Position numbers and translations under genes: made by a program. The notes under the pieces are model-generated. The model was not told the origin of the DNA, ran no database searches, and saw nothing but the letters and a program-made list of their open reading frames with translations. This document shows positions 54,691-62,326 of a DNA stretch of 64,000 nt, in pieces. Source of the DNA: Poritiphilus sp965212595 (GTDB lineage: Bacteria; Bacteroidota; Bacteroidia; Flavobacteriales; Flavobacteriaceae); NCBI GenBank assembly GCA_965212595.1, contig CBDBVE010000009.1, forward strand, positions 62,001 to 126,000, read 5' to 3'. Positions within the stretch are counted from its first letter, which is position 1. Each line of letters opens with the position of its first letter.

Positions 54691-55096
54691 TTACTGCTTT
54701 TTCAAAAGATCTCTTATTTCTGAAAGAAGGTCTTCTTGAGATGGACCTGCGGGAGCTTCTGGCTCCGGTGGTGTTTTTGTCTTATTGTAAGCCTTTACGA
54801 TGAGGAACATAACGAAGCCAACAATCAGTAAATTTACCAGGGTATTGATCCAGGCCCCATACCTGATGGCATTTTCGGCGACATAACCCGCCTCACCCTC
54901 AACTCCCGAGGCTGCCGTAAGCACGTGCTTCAAGGTTAGCAAAGTCAACGCCTCCTGTGACCTGCCCTACAATAGGCATCACAATATCATTAACAAAACC
55001 ATTGACAACAAGGCCAACAGCTCCCGCCATGATTACGGCCACTGCAAAATCTATTACATTGCCCGTCATGATGAAATTCTTGAATTCCTTTAACAT
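54691..55096 (-). pseudogene. mscL: Large-conductance mechanosensitive channel, interrupted by a frameshift
   Basis: The N-terminus (from 55096, MLKEFKNFIMTGNVIDFAVAV) has the MscL pore-lining first helix. After GGVDFANL the frame runs into a short unrelated end (EARAYGSLGS, stop). The continuation in the next frame gives NLKHVLTAASGVEGEAGYVAENAIRYGAW, then the second helix VNLLIVGFVMFLIVKAYNK and a C-terminal coil (PSQEDLLSEIRDLLKKQ). Removing one base of GG at 54934-54935 joins the parts. The repaired length, about 134 aa, is normal. The channel vents solutes on hypo-osmotic shock. Like asd, 0.9 kb away, it may be a sequencing error or a true frameshift. Confidence 0.88.
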
Positions 55097-55184
55097 GATG
55101 TAGTGTTTTAATTAGTTAATTATTTAGCTGTATCTGCTTACAAGGTAACTAAAAAAAGGAGTTATAACAAAATGTTAAAATATT

Positions 55185-56294
55185 TTAATCCCTTATAAAC
55201 AAGCGCCTAACTCTAGAGGAGATACCCGTTAGCAGCTCATATGAGATGGTATTCGCCGAAGCCGCAAAAACCTCAGCCGAATGACCCTTTCCAAACACAA
55301 TAACCTCATCACCTTCCATACATTCTATACCGGTGACGTCAACCATAATCATATCCATACAGACATTTCCAATGATAGGAGCTCTTTTTCCATTGATAAG
55401 CACAGTGCCCTTATTATTGCCATACTGTCTTCCAATACCGTCGGCATGCCCTAAGGGGAGGGTAGCAGTTATTTTGTAGTGGTCGGAGACAAAGGCGCGA
55501 TTATAACCTACGCTTTCACCCGGTTCTATTTTGTGTAATTGAGAAATGACGGTCTTTAAGGTTGCGACAGGCCGTAGTTGAGGATCTATTGCGGGGTCGT
55601 TACCGTAGCCATACAAGCCAATACCACTTCTTACCATCTGCCATTGCGCTTCAGGATAATTAATTATTCCAGAGGTATTCAGGAGGTGTTTCATGGGAAC
55701 ATATCCCAGAGCCTGATCAATTTCTAAAGCTATTTTCTCGAAACCAGTTATCTGATTTTGGGTAAACTCCCTTTCACTGAGATCTTCGGAAGCGGCTAAA
55801 TGTGAGAAAACGCCTTTTACTTTCAGTACATTTCCTTCCTTGAGTTGCTCAGCGATATAATTAATATCGTTTTCCCAAAAACCCAGGCGGTTGAGCCCGG
55901 TATTAAATTTAAGGTGTACCGGATAGTTCTTTTGTTTCAGCTTATCAGCGGTTTTCAGAAATTCTTTTAGGATTTTTGGAGAATACAAACTAGGTTCGAG
56001 TTCTAATTCAATCAATGCCTCAAAATTTGTGGTCTGCGGATGCAGCACCAGAATAGGGAGTTCAATTCCGGCTCGCCTAAGGCTTTCTCCTTCTCTTACA
56101 TAGGCTACGGCAAGGTAATCTGCTCCCAAGGTCTCCAAGGTTTTAGCTATTTCAACGGCATCACTTCCGTAAGCAAAGGCCTTTACAACAGCTAGAAACC
56201 TGGTATTTGCATCTAGTTTAGCCCTTAAAAATTCGTAATTGTGCTTTAATGCCCCTAGGTCAATTTCGAGTAGCGTTTCGTTTGCTCTAGGCAT
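55185..56294 (-). CDS. alr: Alanine racemase
   Basis: 369 aa. PLP lysine K38 in AVVKAFAYGSD (usually VKANAYGHG), catalytic Tyr in SVGYNRAF, and IIGNVCMDMIMVDVT. The normally Tyr-containing PxGYADG reads LPLGHADG. Converts L- to D-alanine for peptidoglycan. The start overlaps the end of tdk by 8 bp, so the two are co-transcribed. Confidence 0.94.
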   Translation of the reverse strand: MPRANETLLEIDLGALKHNYEFLRAKLDANTRFLAVVKAFAYGSDAVEIAKTLETLGADYLAVAYVREGESLRRAGIELPILVLHPQTTNFEALIELELEPSLYSPKILKEFLKTADKLKQKNYPVHLKFNTGLNRLGFWENDINYIAEQLKEGNVLKVKGVFSHLAASEDLSEREFTQNQITGFEKIALEIDQALGYVPMKHLLNTSGIINYPEAQWQMVRSGIGLYGYGNDPAIDPQLRPVATLKTVISQLHKIEPGESVGYNRAFVSDHYKITATLPLGHADGIGRQYGNNKGTVLINGKRAPIIGNVCMDMIMVDVTGIECMEGDEVIVFGKGHSAEVFAASANTISYELLTGISSRVRRLFIRD

Positions 56295-56931
56295 TCGTAT
56301 TCTTTTTAGATTGTATCACTACTTCTGCCTCTACTTCCATTTGACTTATTTTTTCTTTGAGCATGGCCTTGTAGAAAGCCGCCCTGCTGAGAGGCTCATA
56401 ATCCCCTGTTTCGCCCAGAAGCACTAGTTTGTCATTATCAGATTTTCTAAAGCTGTAATTCGCCAAATTCCCCGTTCTTGTACATATGGCGTGCACTTTA
56501 GTGACATATTCTGCCGTGGCCATCAAAGCTGGCATAGGTCCAAATGGGTTCCCTTTAAAGTCCATATCCAAGCCGGCTACCACAACCCTTACCCCGCGGT
56601 TTGCCAGATCATTACAGACCGTTACAATTTCATCATCGAAAAATTGTGCCTCATCAATACCAACTACCTGGCAGTCATCTGCGAGCAGCCTTATGTTTGC
56701 TGCTGCCGGAACCGGAGTGGAGCGTATCTCATTTTCGTCATGAGACACCACCATATCTTCGTGATAGCGCGTATCTACAATTGGCTTAAAGATCTCTACC
56801 TTCTGTTTGGCAAACTGCGCCCGTCTAAGTCTGCGGATAAGTTCCTCTGTTTTACCGGAAAACATAGAGCCACAGATCACTTCTATCCAGCCGAATTGTT
56901 CCTTATGATTAACAGTGTTTTCGAGAAACAT
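56287..56931 (-). CDS. tdk: Thymidine kinase
   Basis: 214 aa. P-loop GSMFSGKTEELIRRLRRA, GIDEAQFFDDE, and the C-terminal lasso with AICTRTGNLANYSFRK. Phosphorylates thymidine with ATP in the salvage pathway. It is the first gene of the tdk-alr pair, overlapping alr by 8 bp. Confidence 0.95.
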   Translation of the reverse strand: MFLENTVNHKEQFGWIEVICGSMFSGKTEELIRRLRRAQFAKQKVEIFKPIVDTRYHEDMVVSHDENEIRSTPVPAAANIRLLADDCQVVGIDEAQFFDDEIVTVCNDLANRGVRVVVAGLDMDFKGNPFGPMPALMATAEYVTKVHAICTRTGNLANYSFRKSDNDKLVLLGETGDYEPLSRAAFYKAMLKEKISQMEVEAEVVIQSKKNTNA

Positions 56932-57102
56932 TTTGTAATTTTAGACGAAAGTTGACGGTTTCTTCGTTCTTGTTTATACCTGGCTGTAAAAGTATTAAAA
57001 AAGAACCTTTATCATTAGTAGAGAGATAAATAAAAGGCGAGGGAACTTAATGATAGAAAATAAGGATTAGTTGCTCATCATCAGGGTACTTAAAAAAAAG
57101 AC

Positions 57103-57792
57103 ATGAAACGAAAATTAAAAGAGGAATTGGTAAAATTATCTACGGATATTATTACCTCACGTGGACTTACGGAAATTCCTCAACTATATGAAACAGCGAA
57201 GAATTTGTACGAGAAATTGGCGGTGCTCAAATTCATAGATGAGAAATTGAATGATATTGAGATTGATGTTTCCAAGAATGCCATAGCCAGCAAGTTTGAA
57301 AAAATGGCAAATGCGGTCATGAATGAAAACAAATCGGTTCCAGAATCGAACCCACATGAAGAAGATATCATTACCCCGGGAATCGATACTATTAAAGATA
57401 TGGTCTCTGAAATGCCTTCTGAAGCCAATATAGATCAACTATTTGCCGAGTTTGTTGCCAAAACCGATGTCATAAAAAATGACAAGGAAACGGTTACACC
57501 AAACTTGAGTGAGAGCAAGGAACAGGAAGCAAAACCAAAATCCTTAAATGACAAACTTACCGGCAAGGATATTAAAGTAGGGCTTAACGACAGACTGGCA
57601 TTCGTTAAACATTTATTTAATGATAGCACGGAGGATTTTAATCGTGTAGTTTCCCAACTTAATACTATTGATACCGAGGAACGGTCTATAGCTTTTATTG
57701 AAAACATGGTCAAACCAGACTACAATAACTGGACGGGGAAAGAACAATATGCAGACCGATTTATGAATTTGATTGAAAGGCGCTTTTCGTAG
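57103..57792 (+). CDS. Conserved hypothetical protein (flavobacterial)
   Basis: 229 aa, no signal peptide or TM helix, acidic middle. The C-terminal block (about 155-229, GLNDRLAFVKHLFNDSTEDFNRVVSQLN...TGKEQYADRFMNLI) has the look of a conserved domain of Bacteroidota hypothetical proteins; the N-terminal half is a Lys/Glu-rich helical region. The function is not known to me. It is followed by a good terminator, so it is probably a single-gene transcript. Confidence 0.72.
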   Translation: MKRKLKEELVKLSTDIITSRGLTEIPQLYETAKNLYEKLAVLKFIDEKLNDIEIDVSKNAIASKFEKMANAVMNENKSVPESNPHEEDIITPGIDTIKDMVSEMPSEANIDQLFAEFVAKTDVIKNDKETVTPNLSESKEQEAKPKSLNDKLTGKDIKVGLNDRLAFVKHLFNDSTEDFNRVVSQLNTIDTEERSIAFIENMVKPDYNNWTGKEQYADRFMNLIERRFS

Positions 57793-57834
57793 ACCTTCCT
57801 GGTAAATTTTTAAAGAATTACAAAAGTGAGTGAG

Positions 57835-57862
57835 ATCCTGCCATTGGGCGGGATTTTCTTTT
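57835..57862 (+). terminator. Rho-independent terminator after the conserved hypothetical gene
   Basis: ATCCTGCC and GGCGGGAT form an 8-bp stem (one G-U) around ATTG, followed by TTTCTTTT. It lies 43 bp beyond the stop at 57792. Confidence 0.78.
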
Positions 57863-57925
57863 GCCCGAAATTGCGCTTTAGTATTTTAGTATCTTTAGTT
57901 CTGGATTTTAATCACAATACGCGAT

Positions 57926-58282
57926 ATGAATTTTCAAAAAATCATTTACTGGATAGCTACGGTTCTTTTTTCGGGCATCATTCTATTTTCTATTTACAAT
58001 TACTTTTTCAATCACGAAACTATAAGGGGATATTTCGAGGCTTTTGGTTACCCTACCTATCTGGTTTATCCATTGGCAATAGCTAAAATATTGGGCTTGG
58101 TCGCCATTTGGGGGAATTTTTCCAAATGGCTCAAAGAATGGGCCTATGCCGGGTTTTTCTTTAACACTTTGCTTGCCTTTTTTGCACACTATATGTACAA
58201 CGGTAGCGATTATTTGTTTGCAGTCCTGGCCTTCGCGGGTGTGATCATCTCTTATATTACTGGCAAACAGCAGAGACCTTAA
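57926..58282 (+). CDS. DoxX-like membrane protein
   Basis: 118 aa with four hydrophobic helices (WIATVLFSGIILFSIYNYFF, LVYPLAIAKILGLVAIW, AYAGFFFNTLLAFFAHYM, LFAVLAFAGVIISYITG). It fits the DoxX_2-like family. Function unknown, inner membrane. It is 5 bp upstream of rsmI. Confidence 0.8.
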   Translation: MNFQKIIYWIATVLFSGIILFSIYNYFFNHETIRGYFEAFGYPTYLVYPLAIAKILGLVAIWGNFSKWLKEWAYAGFFFNTLLAFFAHYMYNGSDYLFAVLAFAGVIISYITGKQQRP

Positions 58283-58287
58283 AACCG

Positions 58288-58977
58288 ATGGAAAAACTGT
58301 TTGTTGTCCCTACCCCTATCGGAAATCTTGAAGATATAACACTAAGGGCGCTTAGGGTGCTAAAGGAAGTAGATCTGATACTTGCCGAAGATACACGAAC
58401 AAGCGGCAAACTTTTGAAGCATTATGAAATTGCAACACCAATGTTGAGTCATCATATGCATAATGAACACAAGACGCTTGATAGCCTTCTCAGCAGGTTG
58501 AAGCGGGGCGAAACAATGGCGCTGATCTCTGATGCCGGAACACCGGCCATATCGGACCCTGGATTTTTGCTGGTAAGAGCTTGTGTTGAAGAGGGTATTG
58601 CTGTTGAATGCCTGCCAGGGGCAACGGCTTTTGTGCCCGCCTTGGTCCAGAGCGGACTTCCGAATGACCGATTTGTGTTTGAGGGCTTCCTACCACCTAA
58701 GAAAGGAAGGCAAACCCGCTTAAAGCAGTTGGCGGATGAGCCGAGAACATTGGTTTTTTATGAATCGCCCTATAAACTGCTAAAAACCCTGTCCGACTTC
58801 GTAGATTATTTTGGTGCCGAAAGACGGGTAGCGGTTTCACGAGAGCTTACCAAGATTTACGAGGAAACCAGAAGAGGGAGCTTACAGGAAATACGTGAAT
58901 ATTATATACAAAAGCCGCCCAAGGGCGAATTGGTAATCGTCGTCGCCGGGAAGAAGGATGCAAAAACTACTAAGTGA
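58288..58977 (+). CDS. rsmI: 16S rRNA (cytidine1402-2'-O)-methyltransferase
   Basis: 229 aa. SAM-binding tetrapyrrole-methylase-like fold with LFVVPTPIGNLEDITLRALR, AEDTRTSGKLLKHY, ISDAGTPAISDPGF, CLPGATAFVPALV and VFYESPYKLLKTL. Methylates C1402 of 16S rRNA. It overlaps the next gene by 20 bp. Confidence 0.94.
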   Translation: MEKLFVVPTPIGNLEDITLRALRVLKEVDLILAEDTRTSGKLLKHYEIATPMLSHHMHNEHKTLDSLLSRLKRGETMALISDAGTPAISDPGFLLVRACVEEGIAVECLPGATAFVPALVQSGLPNDRFVFEGFLPPKKGRQTRLKQLADEPRTLVFYESPYKLLKTLSDFVDYFGAERRVAVSRELTKIYEETRRGSLQEIREYYIQKPPKGELVIVVAGKKDAKTTK

Positions 58978-59539
58978 TATACGGGCTTGCGAGGTATGCA
59001 AGGCATATTTGCCTTTGGGACCTAGGCCCATAGTGGCAGCACACCCTGATTCCAAAATTGTAATTATAGGCCAGGCCCCTGGTACCAAGGTTCATGAGAC
59101 AGGAATTCCCTGGGACGATCCAAGCGGGAAGCAATTGCGAAAATGGTTGAATATGACGGATGAAATTTTTTACGACGAGACTAAAGTAGCTTTAGTACCA
59201 ATGGGTTTTTGCTATCCCGGAAAAGGAAAATCAGGAGATCTGCCGCCCAGACCTGAATGCGCTCCTTTATGGCACAAGCCACTCCTTGATAAGATGCCAA
59301 AAGTTGCCTTAGTTATTTTGATTGGCACCTACGCCCAGAATTATTATCTGAGAGAGCAGACAAAGCAGAACTTAACCAAAACGGTTAGGGCCTTTAAAGA
59401 ATATCTTCCATACTACCTTCCTTTGCCTCACCCCTCACCTAGAAATCGGTTTTGGCTGTCTAAGAATCCATGGTTCCCAGAAGAAGTCCTCCCGGTATTA
59501 AAGAGTATAGTTTCGAACATTCTAAAAGAAAAGGCTTAA
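58958..59539 (+). CDS. Uracil-DNA glycosylase family protein, Fe-S type
   Basis: 193 aa. GQAPGTKVHETGIPWDDPSGKQLRKWL near the N-terminus and LPHPSPRNRFW near the C-terminus match the glycosylase motifs. Cys residues at 11, 14, 85 and 101 are arranged as CxxC and Cx15C, the pattern of the 4Fe-4S cluster in family 4/5 enzymes. It removes uracil (or a related base) from DNA. It overlaps rsmI by 20 bp, and its end overlaps convergent ade by 4 bp. Confidence 0.85.
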   Translation: MQKLLSDIRACEVCKAYLPLGPRPIVAAHPDSKIVIIGQAPGTKVHETGIPWDDPSGKQLRKWLNMTDEIFYDETKVALVPMGFCYPGKGKSGDLPPRPECAPLWHKPLLDKMPKVALVILIGTYAQNYYLREQTKQNLTKTVRAFKEYLPYYLPLPHPSPRNRFWLSKNPWFPEEVLPVLKSIVSNILKEKA

Positions 59540-61161
59540 GAAAAACCTGGATCGACAAAAGAAAAGGCCTTCCCACTAAAAAGCCCTTTATCTGATAATT
59601 TTAAATCCGGAATGACCAATAGAGCCATAAAAGATAGTGTCATAAAAGGAGCTGAAAGCCTACTGCCTAAAGCCTTTGCCATAGCGTCTATTGCTTCATA
59701 GGCCGACGCTGTTTCCCAGCCGTTTTTGTCACTCATAATTCCGGCAACGGGCAAAGGCAGGCATTTTTGAGTGGCCTCATCAACACAGCAAATACCACCC
59801 TGGTTTTCTATGATGAGGTTTACTGCATTGCAGAGGGCATCATCTGAAGCCCCTACCGCAATAATATTGTGTGAATCATGGGCTACAGAACTGGCAATGG
59901 CCCCTCTTTTAAGTCCGAAGTTTTTTATGAACGCGATGGCCGGCGGGGTATTCTGATATCGGTTTACAACAGTAATTTTAAGAATGTCGTTAGCCACATT
60001 CGCGTAAAGATGCCCATCCTTTAAAAGAGCATCTCCCTGAATTTCATTGGTAATTAGTTCGCCATCTAAGGCCTCAATTACCCGCAGTGGGTTAGATTTC
60101 TGTGCAAAAGAGAAATCTGCTATTGTTTTAGGAAAGCATTTAAAATTGTTCGGGCTATCAAAAGGAATGGAATCAATATGCGATTTGCCATTCTCAGCGG
60201 CTAAAACTCCATCGATATATGTCTTCAGCACTTTAAAATTCTTCAGATCCTCAACGACTATAAAATCTGCAGAGTCCCCATTTTTTAATTGACCCACCTG
60301 CATCCCGTAGTGAGAAACGGGATTAATACAAGCCACTTGAAGTACTTTAAAAACGTCTATCCCCCGGGCAACTGCCCTGGCACATAGTTCGTTGATATGC
60401 CCTGCGACCAGGTCATCCGGGTGCTTATCGTCTGAACAAAACATCATCTGTTCATAATGTTCGGGAAGCAGATCGATAAGGGCCTCAAAGTTTTTGGCTG
60501 CACTGCCCTCACGGATGATTACTTTCATTCCTAGCTGTAGCTTTTCCAGGGCTTCATCATAACTATAACATTCATGGTCTGTGGTAATTCCGGAAGCCGT
60601 ATATTTCTGTAAGTCTTCTCCACGAAGCCCAGGTGCATGGCCATCAATTGGTTTACCTACGGCTTTGGCGTAATCTATTTTTTTATGCACTTCTTCATCC
60701 CTATGTATGACTCCGGGATAATTCATCATTTCTGCCAGGTAGTATATATCAGAATCGTCAAGAAGTCGCTCAATTTCTTTAGAATTGATCATCGCCCCTG
60801 CAGTTTCAAATGCAGTTGCAGGGACACATGATGGGGCGCCAAAATGAAATTTCAGGGGCACTTTCTTGCCATTTTCGATCATAAAATGCACGCCTTGGGC
60901 ACCTAAGACATTGGCAATTTCGTGAGGGTCCGATACGGTAGCAACGGTTCCATGTACCATGGCCAGGCGCGCAAATTCTGAGGGAACCAGCATTGAGCTC
61001 TCAATATGGACATGAGCGTCTATAAAACCCGGTAAAATGTAATCTTGGGGAGCAAACGAAATTTCGGTTATTGAAACAATTTTGCCTTCCCTAAACAAAA
61101 CTTCCGCGGGGTACACTCGCCTTCCCGGAATATCGATAAGTTGCCCCTCAAGTTTCTCCAT
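59536..61161 (-). CDS. ade: Adenine deaminase
   Basis: 541 aa. Amidohydrolase with PGFIDAHVHIESSMLVPSEFARLA (metal His-x-His), GTVATVSDPHEIANVLG and CSDDKHPDDL. The C-terminal half (about 355-541) matches bacterial adenine deaminase. It converts adenine to hypoxanthine and ammonia. It starts immediately after the stop of the AhpD-like gene, so the two form one transcript. Confidence 0.93.
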   Translation of the reverse strand: MEKLEGQLIDIPGRRVYPAEVLFREGKIVSITEISFAPQDYILPGFIDAHVHIESSMLVPSEFARLAMVHGTVATVSDPHEIANVLGAQGVHFMIENGKKVPLKFHFGAPSCVPATAFETAGAMINSKEIERLLDDSDIYYLAEMMNYPGVIHRDEEVHKKIDYAKAVGKPIDGHAPGLRGEDLQKYTASGITTDHECYSYDEALEKLQLGMKVIIREGSAAKNFEALIDLLPEHYEQMMFCSDDKHPDDLVAGHINELCARAVARGIDVFKVLQVACINPVSHYGMQVGQLKNGDSADFIVVEDLKNFKVLKTYIDGVLAAENGKSHIDSIPFDSPNNFKCFPKTIADFSFAQKSNPLRVIEALDGELITNEIQGDALLKDGHLYANVANDILKITVVNRYQNTPPAIAFIKNFGLKRGAIASSVAHDSHNIIAVGASDDALCNAVNLIIENQGGICCVDEATQKCLPLPVAGIMSDKNGWETASAYEAIDAMAKALGSRLSAPFMTLSFMALLVIPDLKLSDKGLFSGKAFSFVDPGFS

Positions 61162-61752
61162 TTATTGATGTTTACCCTTTTCCCAACCGTGTTTTCCCAG
61201 ATATTGTTCACCACTTTCTACAGCTCCTTCTTCAATGGCAGTCCCCATTGAATCGTTCCAGCGATTCAAATAGCCAAATAAAGAAATCACGCCCAACATT
61301 TCAACAATTTCACCTTCGCTCCAGTGCTTATACAAACGTTCTTTGATCTCAGCATCAACGGCATTAGGTATTTGAGAGGCAGCCAACGAAAAGTCTAGTG
61401 CTGCCCGTTCTGCCTCAGAAAAAGCGGGATGCGTTCTATATTCCCATATATTGTCTAGTTGCTCTTGTTCAGCGCCATATCGTTCGGCCGCCCTTATAGC
61501 ATGAGCCTGGCAATAGCGGCAGCCTGTTGCATTGCTGCTTACCCAGGCGATCATTCTTTTTAAGGCAGAGCTAACACTACCTTCATTGGCCATTACGGCC
61601 TTGTTAAGATTTATAAAGGCCTTAGAAATTGCGGGTCTGTGCTGCATGGTGAGAACAGAATTTGGACAAAACCCCAAGGTCTCATTAAAGAACTCAGCAA
61701 GTTTTTTTGTTTCCGGATCATGCTTAGGATCAAGTGGTGATACGAGCGGCAT
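61162..61752 (-). CDS. AhpD-like / carboxymuconolactone decarboxylase family protein
   Basis: 196 aa, helical. The CxxC motif in GCRYCQAHAIRAAE is typical of the AhpD/peroxidase-related family, as are LNKAVMANEGSVSSALKRMI and WEYRTHPAFSEAERAALDF. The family often serves as thiol peroxidase or related redox enzymes. It is directly followed by ade (stop TAA then ATG). Divergent from the OsmC gene, which also handles peroxides. Confidence 0.88.
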   Translation of the reverse strand: MPLVSPLDPKHDPETKKLAEFFNETLGFCPNSVLTMQHRPAISKAFINLNKAVMANEGSVSSALKRMIAWVSSNATGCRYCQAHAIRAAERYGAEQEQLDNIWEYRTHPAFSEAERAALDFSLAASQIPNAVDAEIKERLYKHWSEGEIVEMLGVISLFGYLNRWNDSMGTAIEEGAVESGEQYLGKHGWEKGKHQ

Positions 61753-61770
61753 AGTTGTGCTTTTATATTG

Positions 61771-61778
61771 TATTTTTG
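61771..61778 (+). promoter_or_regulatory. Putative -7 element for the OsmC gene
   Basis: TATTTTTG, a full TAnnTTTG match, lies 23 bp before the OsmC ATG in the divergent gap. A -33 TTG at the usual spacing is not seen. Confidence 0.35.
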
Positions 61779-61801
61779 ATCATTACAAGAAACGAAAAAT
61801 T

Positions 61802-62233
61802 ATGAGTACTACAAATCATATCACCACCAAATGGAAAGGCAATATGGCCTTCGAAAGTAATAATCCTTCAGGTTTAAATTTAACCATAGATGCCGGTCCG
61901 GATGATGGAGGTGAAGGCCAGGGGATGCGACCTAAAGCTTTAATGCTGTCTAGCCTGGCAGGCTGCTCAGGCTTGGATGTTGCTTCCCTGATGAAAAAAA
62001 TGAAATTAGAGGTCGATGAATTCACCATAGAAACGATCGCTAACCTTACCGATGAACATCCCAAATATTACGATGCGGTAACGATTGAGTATCATTTCTA
62101 TGGGAATAATTTGAAAGAGGGAAAACTGCAACGGGCGGTTGACCTGTCTGTTGAGAAGTACTGCGGGGTGATGGAAATGTTTCGAAGGTTTGCCGAATTG
62201 GAGATCAAAACAATTTTTCATCACAAAGACTGA
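61802..62233 (+). CDS. OsmC family protein
   Basis: 143 aa from the ATG at 61802; longer in-frame readings run over the divergent gene and its promoter and are not credible. Core: RPKALMLSSLAGCSGLDVASLMKKMKL, with the expected Cys, and HPKYYDAVTIEYHFYG, and C-terminal EKYCGVMEMF with the second Cys. Family members reduce organic peroxides with thiols. Divergent from the AhpD-like gene. Confidence 0.9.
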   Translation: MSTTNHITTKWKGNMAFESNNPSGLNLTIDAGPDDGGEGQGMRPKALMLSSLAGCSGLDVASLMKKMKLEVDEFTIETIANLTDEHPKYYDAVTIEYHFYGNNLKEGKLQRAVDLSVEKYCGVMEMFRRFAELEIKTIFHHKD

Positions 62234-62282
62234 GATTGGCAGTAGGGCTGGTATAATGCATGGAATTTGCAGGAAGAGGCGC

Positions 62283-62290
62283 TATTTTTG
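62283..62290 (+). promoter_or_regulatory. Putative -7 element for recJ
   Basis: TATTTTTG matches TAnnTTTG and ends 36 bp before the recJ ATG. No convincing -33 TTG. Tentative. Confidence 0.3.
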
Positions 62291-62326
62291 ATTGAACTTG
62301 CTCTTGCACTTGAATATGAACTTCAC

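Noticed and set aside
61532..61801. N-terminal extension of the OsmC gene
   Set aside because: It runs antisense through the AhpD-like gene; the true OsmC start at 61802 gives the family N-terminus.
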